This document shows positions 53,371 to 61,739 of a DNA stretch of 64,000 nucleotides, piece after piece. Under the pieces are notes generated by a model that saw nothing but the letters and a program-made list of their open reading frames with translations, was not told the DNA's origin and did no database searches. Location: NCBI GenBank assembly GCA_965217265.1, contig CBDCHP010000011.1:930001-994000 (forward strand). The letters run 5' to 3'. Position numbers and translations under genes: made by a program. Source of the stretch: JAGRGG01 sp965217265 (GTDB lineage Bacteria; Pseudomonadota; Alphaproteobacteria; Geminicoccales; Geminicoccaceae). Within the stretch, counting starts at the first letter, position 1. Each line of letters opens with the position of its first letter.

Positions 53371-54450
53371 ATGAACAGGCGCATGAAAACATCTAAGACC
53401 ACGGGAAATGCTGGACGGACGGCCGAAACGATCGTCGCGATCGTGCCCGCCCACGGCCGGTCCGATCTGCTCGAACACTGCCTCACGGCATTGGCGGCGG
53501 CCGGCTTCGCGCCGCACGAGATCGTCGTCGCCGACGACGCTTCCCATGACGGGGGCGTGGTCGAGACCGCGAAGCGGCACGGCGCGCGGGTGGTCCGGCT
53601 CGACGTCAACGGCGGTCCGGCGGCGGCAAGGAACGCCGGCGCCGCCGCGGCCCTCGAGGCCGAGGTGCTGTTCTTCGTCGATTCGGACGTGCTGGTGGCC
53701 GACGACGCGCGCCCGCGGCTCGATGCCGCCTTCGCCGATCCCGCCACCGCCGCCGTCTTCGGCTGCTACGATGCGCTGCCCGCCGAGGACGGCGCGGTCA
53801 GCCTCTACGTCAACCTGCGCCACCGCGAGGTGCATCGGCGCGCGGCGGGTGCTGCCGAAACCTTCTGGACCGGCTGCGGGGCGGTGCGCCGCGAGGCGTT
53901 CAACGCCGTCGGCGGCTTCGATCCCGCCTCGCGCTGGAACTACGTTGAGGACGTCGAATTCGGCCATCGCCTGCGCCGTGCCGGCTACCGCATCCGCCTC
54001 GACGCGGCCTTAGAGGGCAAGCACCTCAAGCGTTGGGGCTTGTGGACCGCCGCGCGCACCGACGTCTTGTTCCGTGCCCGGCCGTGGACCCGCCTCATGC
54101 TCGAAGAGGGCCGGATGGCGCGCGGCCTCAACGCGGACGCCGCCGGCCGGGCGAGCATGCTCGTCGTTCCCCTCGTCCCGCTCGGCGCCGTGGCCGCCTT
54201 ATGGTGGCCGCCCGCCCTGCTGCTCGCGGTATTGGCGCTCCTTACCCTGCCGCTCATGAACCCCGGCCTGTTCGCCGCCTTCGCCCGCGCCCGCGGCCTC
54301 GGCTTTGCCGCGGTCTGTGTTCCCTTGCACGCTTTGCACCTCGCCTGCGCGGCGCTCGGGCTCGCCCTCGGCGCGACCCAGCACTTTGCCGCCCGCCGCA
54401 CCGTTTCATCGCGGACGAGGGCAGATTTGGCCCTAGAGAAGGTCTCTTGA
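53371..54450 (+). CDS. Family-2 glycosyltransferase, membrane-anchored
   Basis: A GT2 protein of about 360 aa: VAIVPAHGRSDLLEHCLTALAAAG, IVVADDASHDGG, FFVDSDVLV (DxD), then WTGCGAVRREAFNAVGGFDPASRWNYVEDVEFGHRLRRAGYRI, the ED motif and acceptor site. Three C-terminal hydrophobic segments anchor it in the membrane. The start is uncertain (ATG 53371, 53383 or 53302); the later ones keep the catalytic domain near the N-terminus. It lies two bases before the FAD enzyme gene. Confidence 0.88.
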   Translation: MNRRMKTSKTTGNAGRTAETIVAIVPAHGRSDLLEHCLTALAAAGFAPHEIVVADDASHDGGVVETAKRHGARVVRLDVNGGPAAARNAGAAAALEAEVLFFVDSDVLVADDARPRLDAAFADPATAAVFGCYDALPAEDGAVSLYVNLRHREVHRRAAGAAETFWTGCGAVRREAFNAVGGFDPASRWNYVEDVEFGHRLRRAGYRIRLDAALEGKHLKRWGLWTAARTDVLFRARPWTRLMLEEGRMARGLNADAAGRASMLVVPLVPLGAVAALWWPPALLLAVLALLTLPLMNPGLFAAFARARGLGFAAVCVPLHALHLACAALGLALGATQHFAARRTVSSRTRADLALEKVS

Positions 54451-54452
54451 TC

Positions 54453-55952
54453 ATGACACGAGTGAATTTTTCCGACCCGCAAGACGCGGGCGTGATCGTC
54501 ATCGGCGCGGGTCCTGCCGGACTGACGGCGGCGCAGGCGCTGATCGACGCCGGAATGCGGCCGCTGGTCCTGGAACAGGACAACATCGTCGGCGGGATTG
54601 CCCGGACCGAGACGTATCGCGGCTATCGCTTCGATATGGGCGGCCACCGCTTCTTCACCAAGTCGCATGAGGTCCAGGCCCTGTGGCATCGAACGCTCGG
54701 CGGCGAGTTCCTGCGCCGCCCGCGCATGTCGCGCATCTTCTACAACGGCCGCTACTTTGACTATCCCTTGAAGCCGATGAACGCGCTGCGCGGCATGGGC
54801 CCAATCGAGGCCGCGAAGATCCTCTTCAGCTACCTTCGCTGGCAGCTCTTCCCGTACGCCGAGGAGCGGACGTTCGCCCAGTGGGTCACCAACCGCTTCG
54901 GGCGGCGCCTGTTTCGCACCTTCTTCAAGTCCTACACCGAGAAGGTCTGGGGCATCTCGACCGACGAACTCGGCGCCGACTGGGCGGCCCAGCGCATCAA
55001 GAACCTCTCGCTGCGCAGCGCCGTGACCTCGATGCTGGTCAAGCCCGGCACCAAGGTCACGAGCCTGATCGAGGCGTTCGATTACCCCCGTTTCGGTCCC
55101 GGCATGATGTGGGAAACCGTCCAGAACGCGGTCGAGCGGCAAGGCGGCGAGGTGCGCCTGGAAGCGGGCGTCACGCGCGTCGCGCGCGAGGGGATGCGCG
55201 TCACCGGGGTGGGCACGACCGGTCCCGACGGGCGTGAGACGCACCTTGAAGCCCGTGACGTCATCTCCTCGATGCCGATTACCGAGTTCATCGCCAAGCT
55301 CGATCCGCCGGCGCCGGTCGAGGTGCGGGACGCGGCCGCCAAGCTCACCTACCGCGACTTCCTGACCGTCGGGCTCATCATCGACGCGCCCGAGCTGTTC
55401 CCCGACAACTGGATCTACATTCACGATCCCAAGGTCAAAGTCGGCCGCATCCAGAACTTCAAGAACTGGTCGCCCGACATGGTGCCCGACGCGACCAAGA
55501 CCTCGCTCGGCCTCGAATATTTCTGCAACGAGGGTGACGACCTTTGGAGCATGCCCGACGAGGCGCTGGTGGCGCTCGCCACGCGCGAGGTGGAGGCGCT
55601 GGGGCTGGCGCCCGCCGGCAGCGTCCGCGACGGCTGCGTGTTCCGCGTGCCCAAGTCCTACCCGGTCTACGACTCCGGCTACAAGGATGCCCTCGCGACG
55701 GTGCGAAACTACGTCGACGGGTTTGAGAATTTCCAGACCGTCGGCCGCAACGGGCTGCACCGCTACAACAACCAAGATCACGCCATGCTGACCGGCCTCT
55801 ACGCCGTCCATAACTTGTTGGCCGGAGAGCAAATTCACGATTTGTGGGACGTCAACGTCGATCAGGATTACCACGAAGAGGCCGCGCGCGAGACGCACGC
55901 GGAACCCGAGCAGCAGATCGCCACCGGCAATGCGATGGCGGGTGCGCGTTAA
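54453..55952 (+). CDS. FAD-dependent oxidoreductase (UGM/HemY-like) of the polysaccharide locus
   Basis: A 499-aa flavoprotein with VIVIGAGPAGLTAAQALIDAG at the dinucleotide-binding N-terminus, GGIARTETYRGYRFDMGGHRFFTKS, WGISTDELGADWAAQRIKNLSLRSA and the C-terminal LHRYNNQDHAMLTGLYAVHNLL. These motifs recall UDP-galactopyranose mutases and protoporphyrinogen-oxidase-like amine oxidases often found in capsule loci. The ATG at 54453 has GAAGG upstream; the frame is open far upstream within the glycosyltransferase gene. Substrate unknown. Confidence 0.85.
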   Translation: MTRVNFSDPQDAGVIVIGAGPAGLTAAQALIDAGMRPLVLEQDNIVGGIARTETYRGYRFDMGGHRFFTKSHEVQALWHRTLGGEFLRRPRMSRIFYNGRYFDYPLKPMNALRGMGPIEAAKILFSYLRWQLFPYAEERTFAQWVTNRFGRRLFRTFFKSYTEKVWGISTDELGADWAAQRIKNLSLRSAVTSMLVKPGTKVTSLIEAFDYPRFGPGMMWETVQNAVERQGGEVRLEAGVTRVAREGMRVTGVGTTGPDGRETHLEARDVISSMPITEFIAKLDPPAPVEVRDAAAKLTYRDFLTVGLIIDAPELFPDNWIYIHDPKVKVGRIQNFKNWSPDMVPDATKTSLGLEYFCNEGDDLWSMPDEALVALATREVEALGLAPAGSVRDGCVFRVPKSYPVYDSGYKDALATVRNYVDGFENFQTVGRNGLHRYNNQDHAMLTGLYAVHNLLAGEQIHDLWDVNVDQDYHEEAARETHAEPEQQIATGNAMAGAR

Positions 55953-56089
55953 GTTTTGTTCGAAGGGGGAACGTTCGCGTTCTCCCCTTCTTTGGGCGGG
56001 TCATTCGCCGCGAAAGCATTGATACAGCATCGATATTGTCTTTGCTCCGATGAACGGGGCGAAACGAGAATACTGGAAGATACTGGATC

Positions 56090-57745
56090 ATGGGAACTCA
56101 TGCCGGCTTGATGCCCGCTGAGCGTCGCGTCGGCCTGCACAGGCTGGACGTCGCGGCGCTTGCCGTCTTCGCCGTGGCGGCCGTGCTTCGGGCGTGGGGT
56201 TATGCTCAAGCGCACTCGTTGTGGATCGACGAGGCTATGCTCGCCCTCAACCTCGTCGAGCTCGACCCCGCCGCCCTCGCCGGGCCCCTGCCCTACTTCG
56301 AGCAGGCAGCACCGCTCGGTTTCTTGTGGGCCTCGAAGCTGCTGGGCTCGCTGTTCGGCTACACCGAGTGGTCGCTTCGGCTCCTGCCATTCGTGGCGGG
56401 AACGGCTTCGGTCGGGTTGACTTATTTGGTCTTGCGGCCGGAACTGGGCCGCGCGGCCGCGCTCGTCGCCTGCGCACTGGTCGCCTTCGCGCCGATGCCC
56501 GTGCGGTACTCGATGGAGTTCAAGCAGTACGGCCTCGAACTGTCAGCCGCCATCGTCGTGGTCTGGCTGTGGCTCGAACTCCTGCGACGGCCGGCTGCCA
56601 ACCATTTCGCCCTGATCGCTGCTCTCGCTGGGCTCGTCTTGTTGACCTTCTCGTTCACCCTCATCCTCGTGATGTTCGCGGCGGGCCTGGCCACGCTCGC
56701 TTTACATCCGAACGTGGCCGCGCTGCGGCAGAACTGGCGGGTTCTCGCCGTCCTCGGCGTCTGGGGCCTCGGTTTCCTCGTCGTCTATCTCGCCCACGCG
56801 GGTCCGGCGACGGCGGCACAATTCAATACGCACGGCGCGCACTTCGCCCGGGGTTTCGCGGCGGCTTCCGGCAGCCTTGTCGCCGATGCGGCACGGGTTT
56901 TCATAACGCTCTTCGTCAATTTGGGTAGTCTGCTCGACGATCTCGCCCGGCTGACCGGCGACGGGCGACTCGGCGTGGTGCAGTCCTTGCCCGTGCTCGT
57001 GCGTCAGGCGGCACAGGTCGGACCTCTCATCGCCGGCCCGCTGATCGCGCTCTTCGTCGGCCTCGGCGCCCTCGGCGTTCTAACCCTGATCGGCCTGTTT
57101 GAATTGCGTCGGCGCTCATCCGCCTTGTTTTGGTTGTGTGCCGCGCTCGGCTCGACCTTGCTCGTTCTCTCCTACCTGCAGATTTTTCCGCTGCTCTACG
57201 GCCGCTACACCTTGTTCTTGCTGCCGCCGGTGGCCGCCTGTCTCGGCACCGGCATCGTCGTTGCAGCGGGAGGTGCACGCCTTCGTTTCAGGGTGTCGGC
57301 CGTCGTGGCCTTGATCTCGATTCCTTTGGTCACCGGTGCGGCGCAGGCCGTGCTGCAGTCTATGGCGCCGCAACGGCAGGAAATAAGGCCGGTGATCGAG
57401 AGGATCCTGAACGACCCGCAGCGCCTGCCGGTGCTCAAGCACTATTTTGCCGAGGCCGGGTTCGGCTTCTACGCCCGAGATACCGGCCTCAAGGCCTACG
57501 GCGGCATGGACCGCACGACCGGCGTCGCCGCCAACGTCGCCATCGCGGCCGACTACCGGGCCTGGATCGAGCGCCAGTTGGCTCAGATGGCGCCCTACGC
57601 CAGTTTTTGGGTCGTCATCATCTACTGGGGCGATCAACACGATCGTCTGCTGCTCGACGCGCTGCGCGAAGAGGGCTCGCTACAGGAGGTTCTTCATCCC
57701 AAAGGCGCCGTCCTGTTCCGCTTCGAGCGTGACCGTTCTTCGTAG
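56090..57745 (+). CDS. Membrane glycosyltransferase, GT39-like
   Basis: A 551-aa integral membrane protein with about ten to twelve segments. The first loop contains HSLWIDEAMLALNLVELDP, the acidic motif of PMT/ArnT-type enzymes; the C-terminal soluble part (LKHYFAEAGFGFYARDTGLKAYGGMDRTTGV) is likely periplasmic. It closes the plus-strand half of the polysaccharide locus and is followed by decayed insertion sequences. ATG 56090 is preceded by a weak GAAGATACTGG context. Donor and acceptor unknown. Confidence 0.87.
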   Translation: MGTHAGLMPAERRVGLHRLDVAALAVFAVAAVLRAWGYAQAHSLWIDEAMLALNLVELDPAALAGPLPYFEQAAPLGFLWASKLLGSLFGYTEWSLRLLPFVAGTASVGLTYLVLRPELGRAAALVACALVAFAPMPVRYSMEFKQYGLELSAAIVVVWLWLELLRRPAANHFALIAALAGLVLLTFSFTLILVMFAAGLATLALHPNVAALRQNWRVLAVLGVWGLGFLVVYLAHAGPATAAQFNTHGAHFARGFAAASGSLVADAARVFITLFVNLGSLLDDLARLTGDGRLGVVQSLPVLVRQAAQVGPLIAGPLIALFVGLGALGVLTLIGLFELRRRSSALFWLCAALGSTLLVLSYLQIFPLLYGRYTLFLLPPVAACLGTGIVVAAGGARLRFRVSAVVALISIPLVTGAAQAVLQSMAPQRQEIRPVIERILNDPQRLPVLKHYFAEAGFGFYARDTGLKAYGGMDRTTGVAANVAIAADYRAWIERQLAQMAPYASFWVVIIYWGDQHDRLLLDALREEGSLQEVLHPKGAVLFRFERDRSS

Positions 57746-58159
57746 CGATCCACTGTAGCGCCGGCCGCGCCTGGACCGGTGCGACGTCGATGACTTGCTG
57801 ACGGGGCACGCCCATCGACGGGGACACTCGCCTTCGTGGGCGGCTGGACCGCAGGGGCTGGTCGGGCGCAAATAGCTAGAGATGGTGCCGAAGCTTCTTC
57901 ACGGCCAAAACATGTTCAAAGCCGAGACAGCTTAGTATCAAGAACACGCCGTGACTTATACTTATAAGCTGTTACGAACCATGAGCTTTTATGATCCAAG
58001 TGTTGGGCACGACCTGTGCCCGCAAACCCTCTCCGTTCGATGTTTGTGACGAGGAATGGACCCTCCTGCCTGCTTTGCTGCCCGAGGCCGCCGAGCAGCG
58101 CAGCCATCCGCTGCGCGGGGCGCTCAACGGCCTGCGCTACGCGGTCAAGAACGGCTTTC

Positions 58160-58545
58160 CCCTCGGCAGGCCCGCACCTGCCGTCCCTGCGAGAACGGAT
58201 GATTGGCGCTGCCAATCATGGCGCGCCCCATGCCCAGTGACCTACCACCCTCAGCAGGCAGAGCCTGCTGCCCCCCACTGCATGTTGGCAGTGGTCGCGG
58301 ATGATGCGGCCCTGGGCCGGGGAGCTTACGGTCCCCCACAGATCTCTTCGACCGTCGGGGGTCGCGCTGGTCGCGGTCATGCGCAAGCTGCTGGTCCGCC
58401 TCAACGCCGTGCTCAGGCAGACGGAAAGTCCGCCGCACGCGCCGATGACCGCTTGACGGCCAACACGGTAGATCAAGTCGGCGGCAGGCTTTTCGGGACG
58501 GATCGGCGTTCCACGGCCGATGGCACACCGCCTACGATTAAGCCC
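58160..58545 (+). mobile_element. IS110-family remnant inside the IS5 transposase gene
   Basis: At 58361-58456 a plus frame reads ALVAVMRKLLVRLNAVLRQTE, the conserved C-terminus of IS110 transposases, ending in TGA; TTGACGGCCAACACGG after the stop is typical of IS110/IS1111 right-hand ends. The catalytic domain is missing. Upstream of it within the remnant lie three consecutive hairpins (58199-58294). IS5 coding resumes at about 58546, so this element inserted into the older IS5. Confidence 0.7.
58199..58294. ncRNA. Three consecutive hairpins, possible IS110 bridge-RNA remnant
   Basis: Perfect stems are ATGATTGGC/GCCAATCAT (58199-58219, loop GCT), CAGCAGGC/GCCTGCTG (58252-58270, loop AGA) and CCACTGC/GCAGTGG (58275-58294). 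IS110 elements carry a structured bridge RNA at the non-coding end next to the transposase gene, and this cluster lies upstream of the IS110 C-terminal remnant. The assignment is inference from position only; the stems could also be unrelated palindromes. Confidence 0.35.
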
Positions 58546-59070
58546 AGTGCTTGGCTGCGCTTGGGCTGCTTTGAGCAACTGGCGCGCGGTCCTGCGGCTG
58601 GTGGCCGAGCGCGGCGAGGAACCCCGCGGCTGTGCTCGACAGCCGTACGCCGGCCGCTCCTGGGCGTGCTGCGCAGCGTGCGGCCGTGGGTGAGCGGGCC
58701 GAGGCGGTGCAGGACGCGCGAGCGGCCAAAACCTCACCCTGGCTTGAGCCTGCCCTCCGGCTTGCACAGCGGGACGGGGAGTCGACCAAGGCTACAGCGG
58801 CGAGGCGGCGGCCGATGCCGCCAAGGCGCACGGCATCGACTTGGCGGTGTCCAAGCTGCCCGATGGCCAAGCACGGCTTTGTCTTGCTGTCCACCCTCTG
58901 CCGTCTGCCGACGGCAGTCCTTCGAAACGGATCATCATATGGGTCGTCGCGCGCAGTTTTGCTTGGCGCCGCCGCTTGGCGCGCGACGACGGCGCGCCGA
59001 CGCCCTAATGCCGGTCCATAACAGCCTTTGGATCATTCCTAGTTCTGGGACAGCCCCTTTTTCCAGTGTC

Positions 59071-59165
59071 AACACGGGGGCTGGCCACAACGCCGAGGGC
59101 CAGCCCCGGCCAAAGTTGTAAGAACAAAAGAAAGAAGCCCGCGCGGCAGCGCACGCGAAGCGTTC
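59071..59165 (-). repeat. Dispersed inverted-arm repeat, copy D (half copy)
   Basis: Read on the minus strand it starts in the TGA stop of the FemAB-like gene (TTTTGAACGCTTCGCGTGCG), runs through the C/T-rich tract, then CAACTTTGGCC and a perfect hairpin, GGGGCTGGCC (59107-59098) with GGCCAGCCCC (59086-59077). This matches copy C in arm and centre, but no second arm follows; decayed IS5 DNA abuts instead. It should terminate the FemAB-like gene. Confidence 0.7.
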
Positions 59166-60084
59166 AAAACCGCGGCGGGACCAGGTAAGTCCCCGCCAGC
59201 GTCGCAAGTCGACCGCCGGTGCCGAGCTTGAAGCGGGCGATGCCGGGGCTGTCGTGCGTCTCGACGCCGCCGAGGTCGAGGCGGCGCACGCCCTCGTCGG
59301 CGAGCCGGCGCATCGCCTCGAACAGGAGGCGGTGGTGGGCGCGCAGTTCGCGCCCGCGCGGGCTCGTGCAGCCGGCGAGGTAGGTGGCGGCGGCGCCGTG
59401 CCGGACCATGAGGACGCCGGCGACCGGCTCGCCGCTCTGCTCGGTGGCGATCAGGACGAGGGGGCCGGGCGGCGCTTGTGCCGCCGCGAGCATCCGCAGG
59501 AAATCCGGCGACGGGCCGCGGTAGCCGACCCGGCGGCGGTGGGCCTCGTTGGCGTCGATCAGCCAGTCGAGCGACGAGCCGCCGCGCGCGGCCTTGAGGC
59601 CGAAGCCGGCCCGCTCGGCCCGGCGCAGCATGTTGCGCCACTTGCCGTCCAGGTTGCGCAGCAGGTCCTCCGTATCCTCGGTGAGGTCGAGCCAGACGGT
59701 GCTCTGCCCGGTCATCACCCGCCCGGCCCCGGCGCGGCGGTCGGCGCCGTCGGCGTCGTCGGGGCTCCACAAGATGGCGGTGCGCGGGCACTCGGCGCGC
59801 AACAGCGCGATCAGCGCCGCCTCATCGCCGTCGGCGGGGGGCTTGAGCCAGTAGGGGCCGCGCATCAGGGCGCCGACGCCGAAGCGCCCGACCAGCCGCC
59901 GGCGCAGGATCTGCACGAGCGCCAGGGGCGAGCCGTCGACGCCGCGCACCAGCAGGCGCAGCACCTCGCGCCCGGCGCCGGCGGCGGCGTCGCCGTAGGC
60001 CCAGCCCTGCTGCAGGCTGGCGTGCGCCCCCGCCGCCAGCACGGCGTCCCAGTTCGCCCGCCCCGTCACCGCCTCGACACGCAC
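59164..60084 (-). CDS. FemAB/GNAT-like acyltransferase (BioF2-like domain)
   Basis: A 306-aa protein of the FemAB-related GNAT fold: ASLQQGWAYGDAAAGAGREVLRLLV at the N-terminus, TVWLDLTEDTEDLLRNLDGKWRNMLRRAERAGFGLKA in the middle and GEPVAGVLMVRHGAAATYLAGCTSPRGRELRAHHRLLFEAMRRLADEGVRRLDLGGV toward the end. Family members add amino acids to cell-wall precursors or occur in exopolysaccharide loci. GTG 60084 with AGAGGA eight bases upstream is the start. It lies divergent from a small membrane-protein gene. Confidence 0.85.
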   Translation of the reverse strand: MRVEAVTGRANWDAVLAAGAHASLQQGWAYGDAAAGAGREVLRLLVRGVDGSPLALVQILRRRLVGRFGVGALMRGPYWLKPPADGDEAALIALLRAECPRTAILWSPDDADGADRRAGAGRVMTGQSTVWLDLTEDTEDLLRNLDGKWRNMLRRAERAGFGLKAARGGSSLDWLIDANEAHRRRVGYRGPSPDFLRMLAAAQAPPGPLVLIATEQSGEPVAGVLMVRHGAAATYLAGCTSPRGRELRAHHRLLFEAMRRLADEGVRRLDLGGVETHDSPGIARFKLGTGGRLATLAGTYLVPPRF

Positions 60085-60148
60085 CGCTTGATCCTCTCGC
60101 CGTGATGCGAGAGAATATACATCTAAAGTTGAAAGAAGGGGAGCCCCC

Positions 60149-60343
60149 GTGCCGCAACCCGCCAACGTCAAGGGCCACGTCATCAAACCGCCCCGCCCGA
60201 CCCGCCGCGCCTATCTCTACGCGCTCGTCTACCTTGGTCTACCCTTCGTCGCCGCGCTTGCCGCCGTCGACGCGGCGCTCTGGCTGTTCTTCGCCAAGGC
60301 GCTCGGGCGGTGTTATGGCATTGGGTGCTTGTTGGGGGGATGA
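60149..60343 (+). CDS. Small single-span membrane protein (64 aa)
   Basis: The GTG at 60149 follows AAGAAGGGGAG, a strong ribosome site. The product has a basic N-terminus (KPPRPTRRAYLYA) and one hydrophobic segment, LVYLGLPFVAALAAVDAALWLFF (about 27-49), then a short tail with two Cys (GRCYGIGCLLGG). No family recognised. It is divergent from the FemAB-like gene with a 64-base shared promoter region containing AGAGAATATACATC. Confidence 0.65.
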   Translation: MPQPANVKGHVIKPPRPTRRAYLYALVYLGLPFVAALAAVDAALWLFFAKALGRCYGIGCLLGG

Positions 60344-60593
60344 GGCATGTGGACGCTGTTGAGTACGCAGGGCACTTCAGGCAGCATGAAAGTAATTAAA
60401 TTCAGCACCAATCGTGGTCTTGAATCTAAACCCAAAACAACCTAGTATCATTTCGGCTTCGAACACCCGCCCGCGTTCAAACCAAATAACCGACGCGCTT
60501 CGGTCGGCAGCGTTACCTGTTCATTGCAGATATATTAACGAACGATACAATAATTTCTTTTTTCAGCTAATGAATTTAATTTCTGCAAAAATT
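60344..60593. other. A+T-rich stretch left of IS1
   Basis: Base composition drops sharply compared with the rest of the window. Short open frames occur on both strands but none has a recognisable motif or good ribosome site. The minus strand next to the IS (LQKLNSLAEKRNYCIVR) could be leftover of the NTPase gene cut by IS1. Confidence 0.4.
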
Positions 60594-61371
60594 GAGGGTC
60601 TCAGGCTAGCATAGACCGGAGGTCGCCGATCTTGTCGTTGCCGCCGAAGCGGGCGAACAGCGCGATCGAGGCGTCCACCATGCGCACGGCCTTGGAGACC
60701 ACGATCGACCGGCGCCGAAAGCGGGCGAGCCAGTGCCGCTGGCGGGCGTGGTCGCGCTCGATGCCGTGGGTCTCCTTTTTGCCGACGTAGAGCCGGCCTT
60801 GGGGGATCGCCTTCTCGTAGGCGGCCCAGTCGTCGGTGCAGTAGAGCCGCACGCCCCAGCGCTTCAGGCGCTTGAGAAGGCGTTCAAGGGTGGCTCGGTC
60901 ACGACCCCCCAGCTCCCAGTCGATGAGCCGTCCCGTAGCACGATCCCGAGCCTTCCAGACCCACAGCTTGTTCGGCTTTTTTTGAGGTAGTGCCACATCT
61001 CGTCCAGCTCGACCACGACGGCACGGCCTTCGGGCTCGGGCTTTTGCGCGTAGACTTCCGCAAAGCGCTCGATCCAGGCCTGCACCGTGGGGGTCGACAC
61101 CCCGAGCAGCTTGGCGGTGCGGTTCATCGAGACGCCGCTGAGGTAGAGCAGCACCGCTTCCACCTTGAGCCGCAGCGGCATCCCGCGCGGCGGGGTGTCG
61201 GTGAAGTTCAGCCCGCAGCCCTTGCAGCGGTAGCGTTGCTTGCCGCGCATGAACCCGTTCTTGACGTGCTCCTCGCCCCCGCACCCCTTGCACCGTAGCC
61301 CCATCCAACCCGCCCCGTCCGCCGTTCCCTGGCCGACGGATATGGGCGGTCTATGCCAAGCTCAAACCCTC
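60594..61371 (-). mobile_element. IS1-family insertion sequence
   Basis: The 778-bp element has 25-bp imperfect terminal inverted repeats: GAGGGTCTCAGGCTAGCATA... at 60594-60618 and its counterpart at 61347-61371 (20 of 25 match, ending GCATAGACCG). The length is close to the IS1 prototype. It carries one transposase read through a -1 frameshift. No 8-9-bp target duplication is visible in the flanks. Confidence 0.85.
60601..61304 (-). CDS. IS1-family transposase InsAB', fused by -1 frameshift
   Basis: InsA starts at 61304 (MGLRCKGCGGEEHVKNGFMRGK), with a CxxC zinc ribbon and the helix-turn-helix SMNRTAKLLGVSTPTVQAWI. At A7 (60983-60977) the ribosome can slip -1 from CTC-AAA-AAA, giving LKKKPNKLWVWKARDRATG, which continues in the InsB frame with LYCTDDWAAYEKAI and HGIERDHARQRHWLARFRRR (catalytic domain) to TGA at 60601. 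The fused product is about 234 aa. Without slippage InsA ends at 60864 (146 aa). Frames are clean, so the element may be active. Confidence 0.88.
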
Positions 61372-61739
61372 TAACTGCTTAGTGCCAACGAATGATCACT
61401 TGTCATTGCAGGAATTTTGAAAAAGATTTTCCTCCATGCTGATAAATAATCATCTTCAGGATGACAATCAACCCGTAGCGGATAATATTTAGGATTTGCT
61501 CCAACTAAATTTTTAGAAAAGACATTTGCCAATGACGTTTTTCCAACGCTTCGCTCACCGTATAAAACTGCGTGAGAGCCACGAAACAAAACTGAGTCGC
61601 TCAACATTTTCCTTTGTTTAGCACGTCCTGCTAAAAGTTCATCTTCGTCTACTGGTGCACTAGGAGAAAATATATCTGATGCTTCTATGTTGAGAGCATG
61701 CCAATCATCTCTGTCGGATATGTGCATTGCTATTCTCAT
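61371..61739 (-). CDS. Truncated P-loop NTPase, cut by IS1
   Basis: A 122-aa A+T-rich open frame: DDWHALNIEASDIFSPSAPVDEDELLAGRAKQRKMLSDSVLF and then Walker A VLYGERSVGKTSLANVFSKNL, RVDCHPEDDYLSAWRKIFFKI. This is the N-terminal part of a larger STAND/AAA-like ATPase of a type often found in accessory and defence regions. The stop TAG at 61371-61373 arises at the IS1 border, and the C-terminal domains are missing. Composition suggests acquisition by transfer. Confidence 0.7.
   Translation of the reverse strand: MRIAMHISDRDDWHALNIEASDIFSPSAPVDEDELLAGRAKQRKMLSDSVLFRGSHAVLYGERSVGKTSLANVFSKNLVGANPKYYPLRVDCHPEDDYLSAWRKIFFKIPAMTSDHSLALSS

Larger units (their letters stand above)
57991..59040 (+). 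pseudogene. IS5-family transposase, split and frameshifted
   Basis: The first part (57991-58158) gives FDVCDEEWTLLPALLPEAAEQ and RGALNGLRYAVKNG, the N-terminal domain of IS5-type transposases. The second part (about 58546-59010) has WLRLGCFEQLAR, AVLDSRT, DQGYSGEAAADAAKAHGIDL (the second catalytic Asp) and RSFAWRRRLARDD (the C-terminal part) spread over different frames. An IS110-like remnant sits between. The gap 57746-57990 before it holds no gene I can identify. Confidence 0.8.

Noticed and set aside
54033..54452. 140-residue N-terminal extension of the FAD enzyme
   Set aside because: It overlaps the GT2 gene, is Arg/Pro-rich, and the dinucleotide-binding motif belongs near the N-terminus; ATG 54453 has its own ribosome site.
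60414..60614. 66-codon plus-strand open frame in the A+T-rich stretch left of IS1
   Set aside because: It has no ribosome site or motif and runs into the IS1 end.
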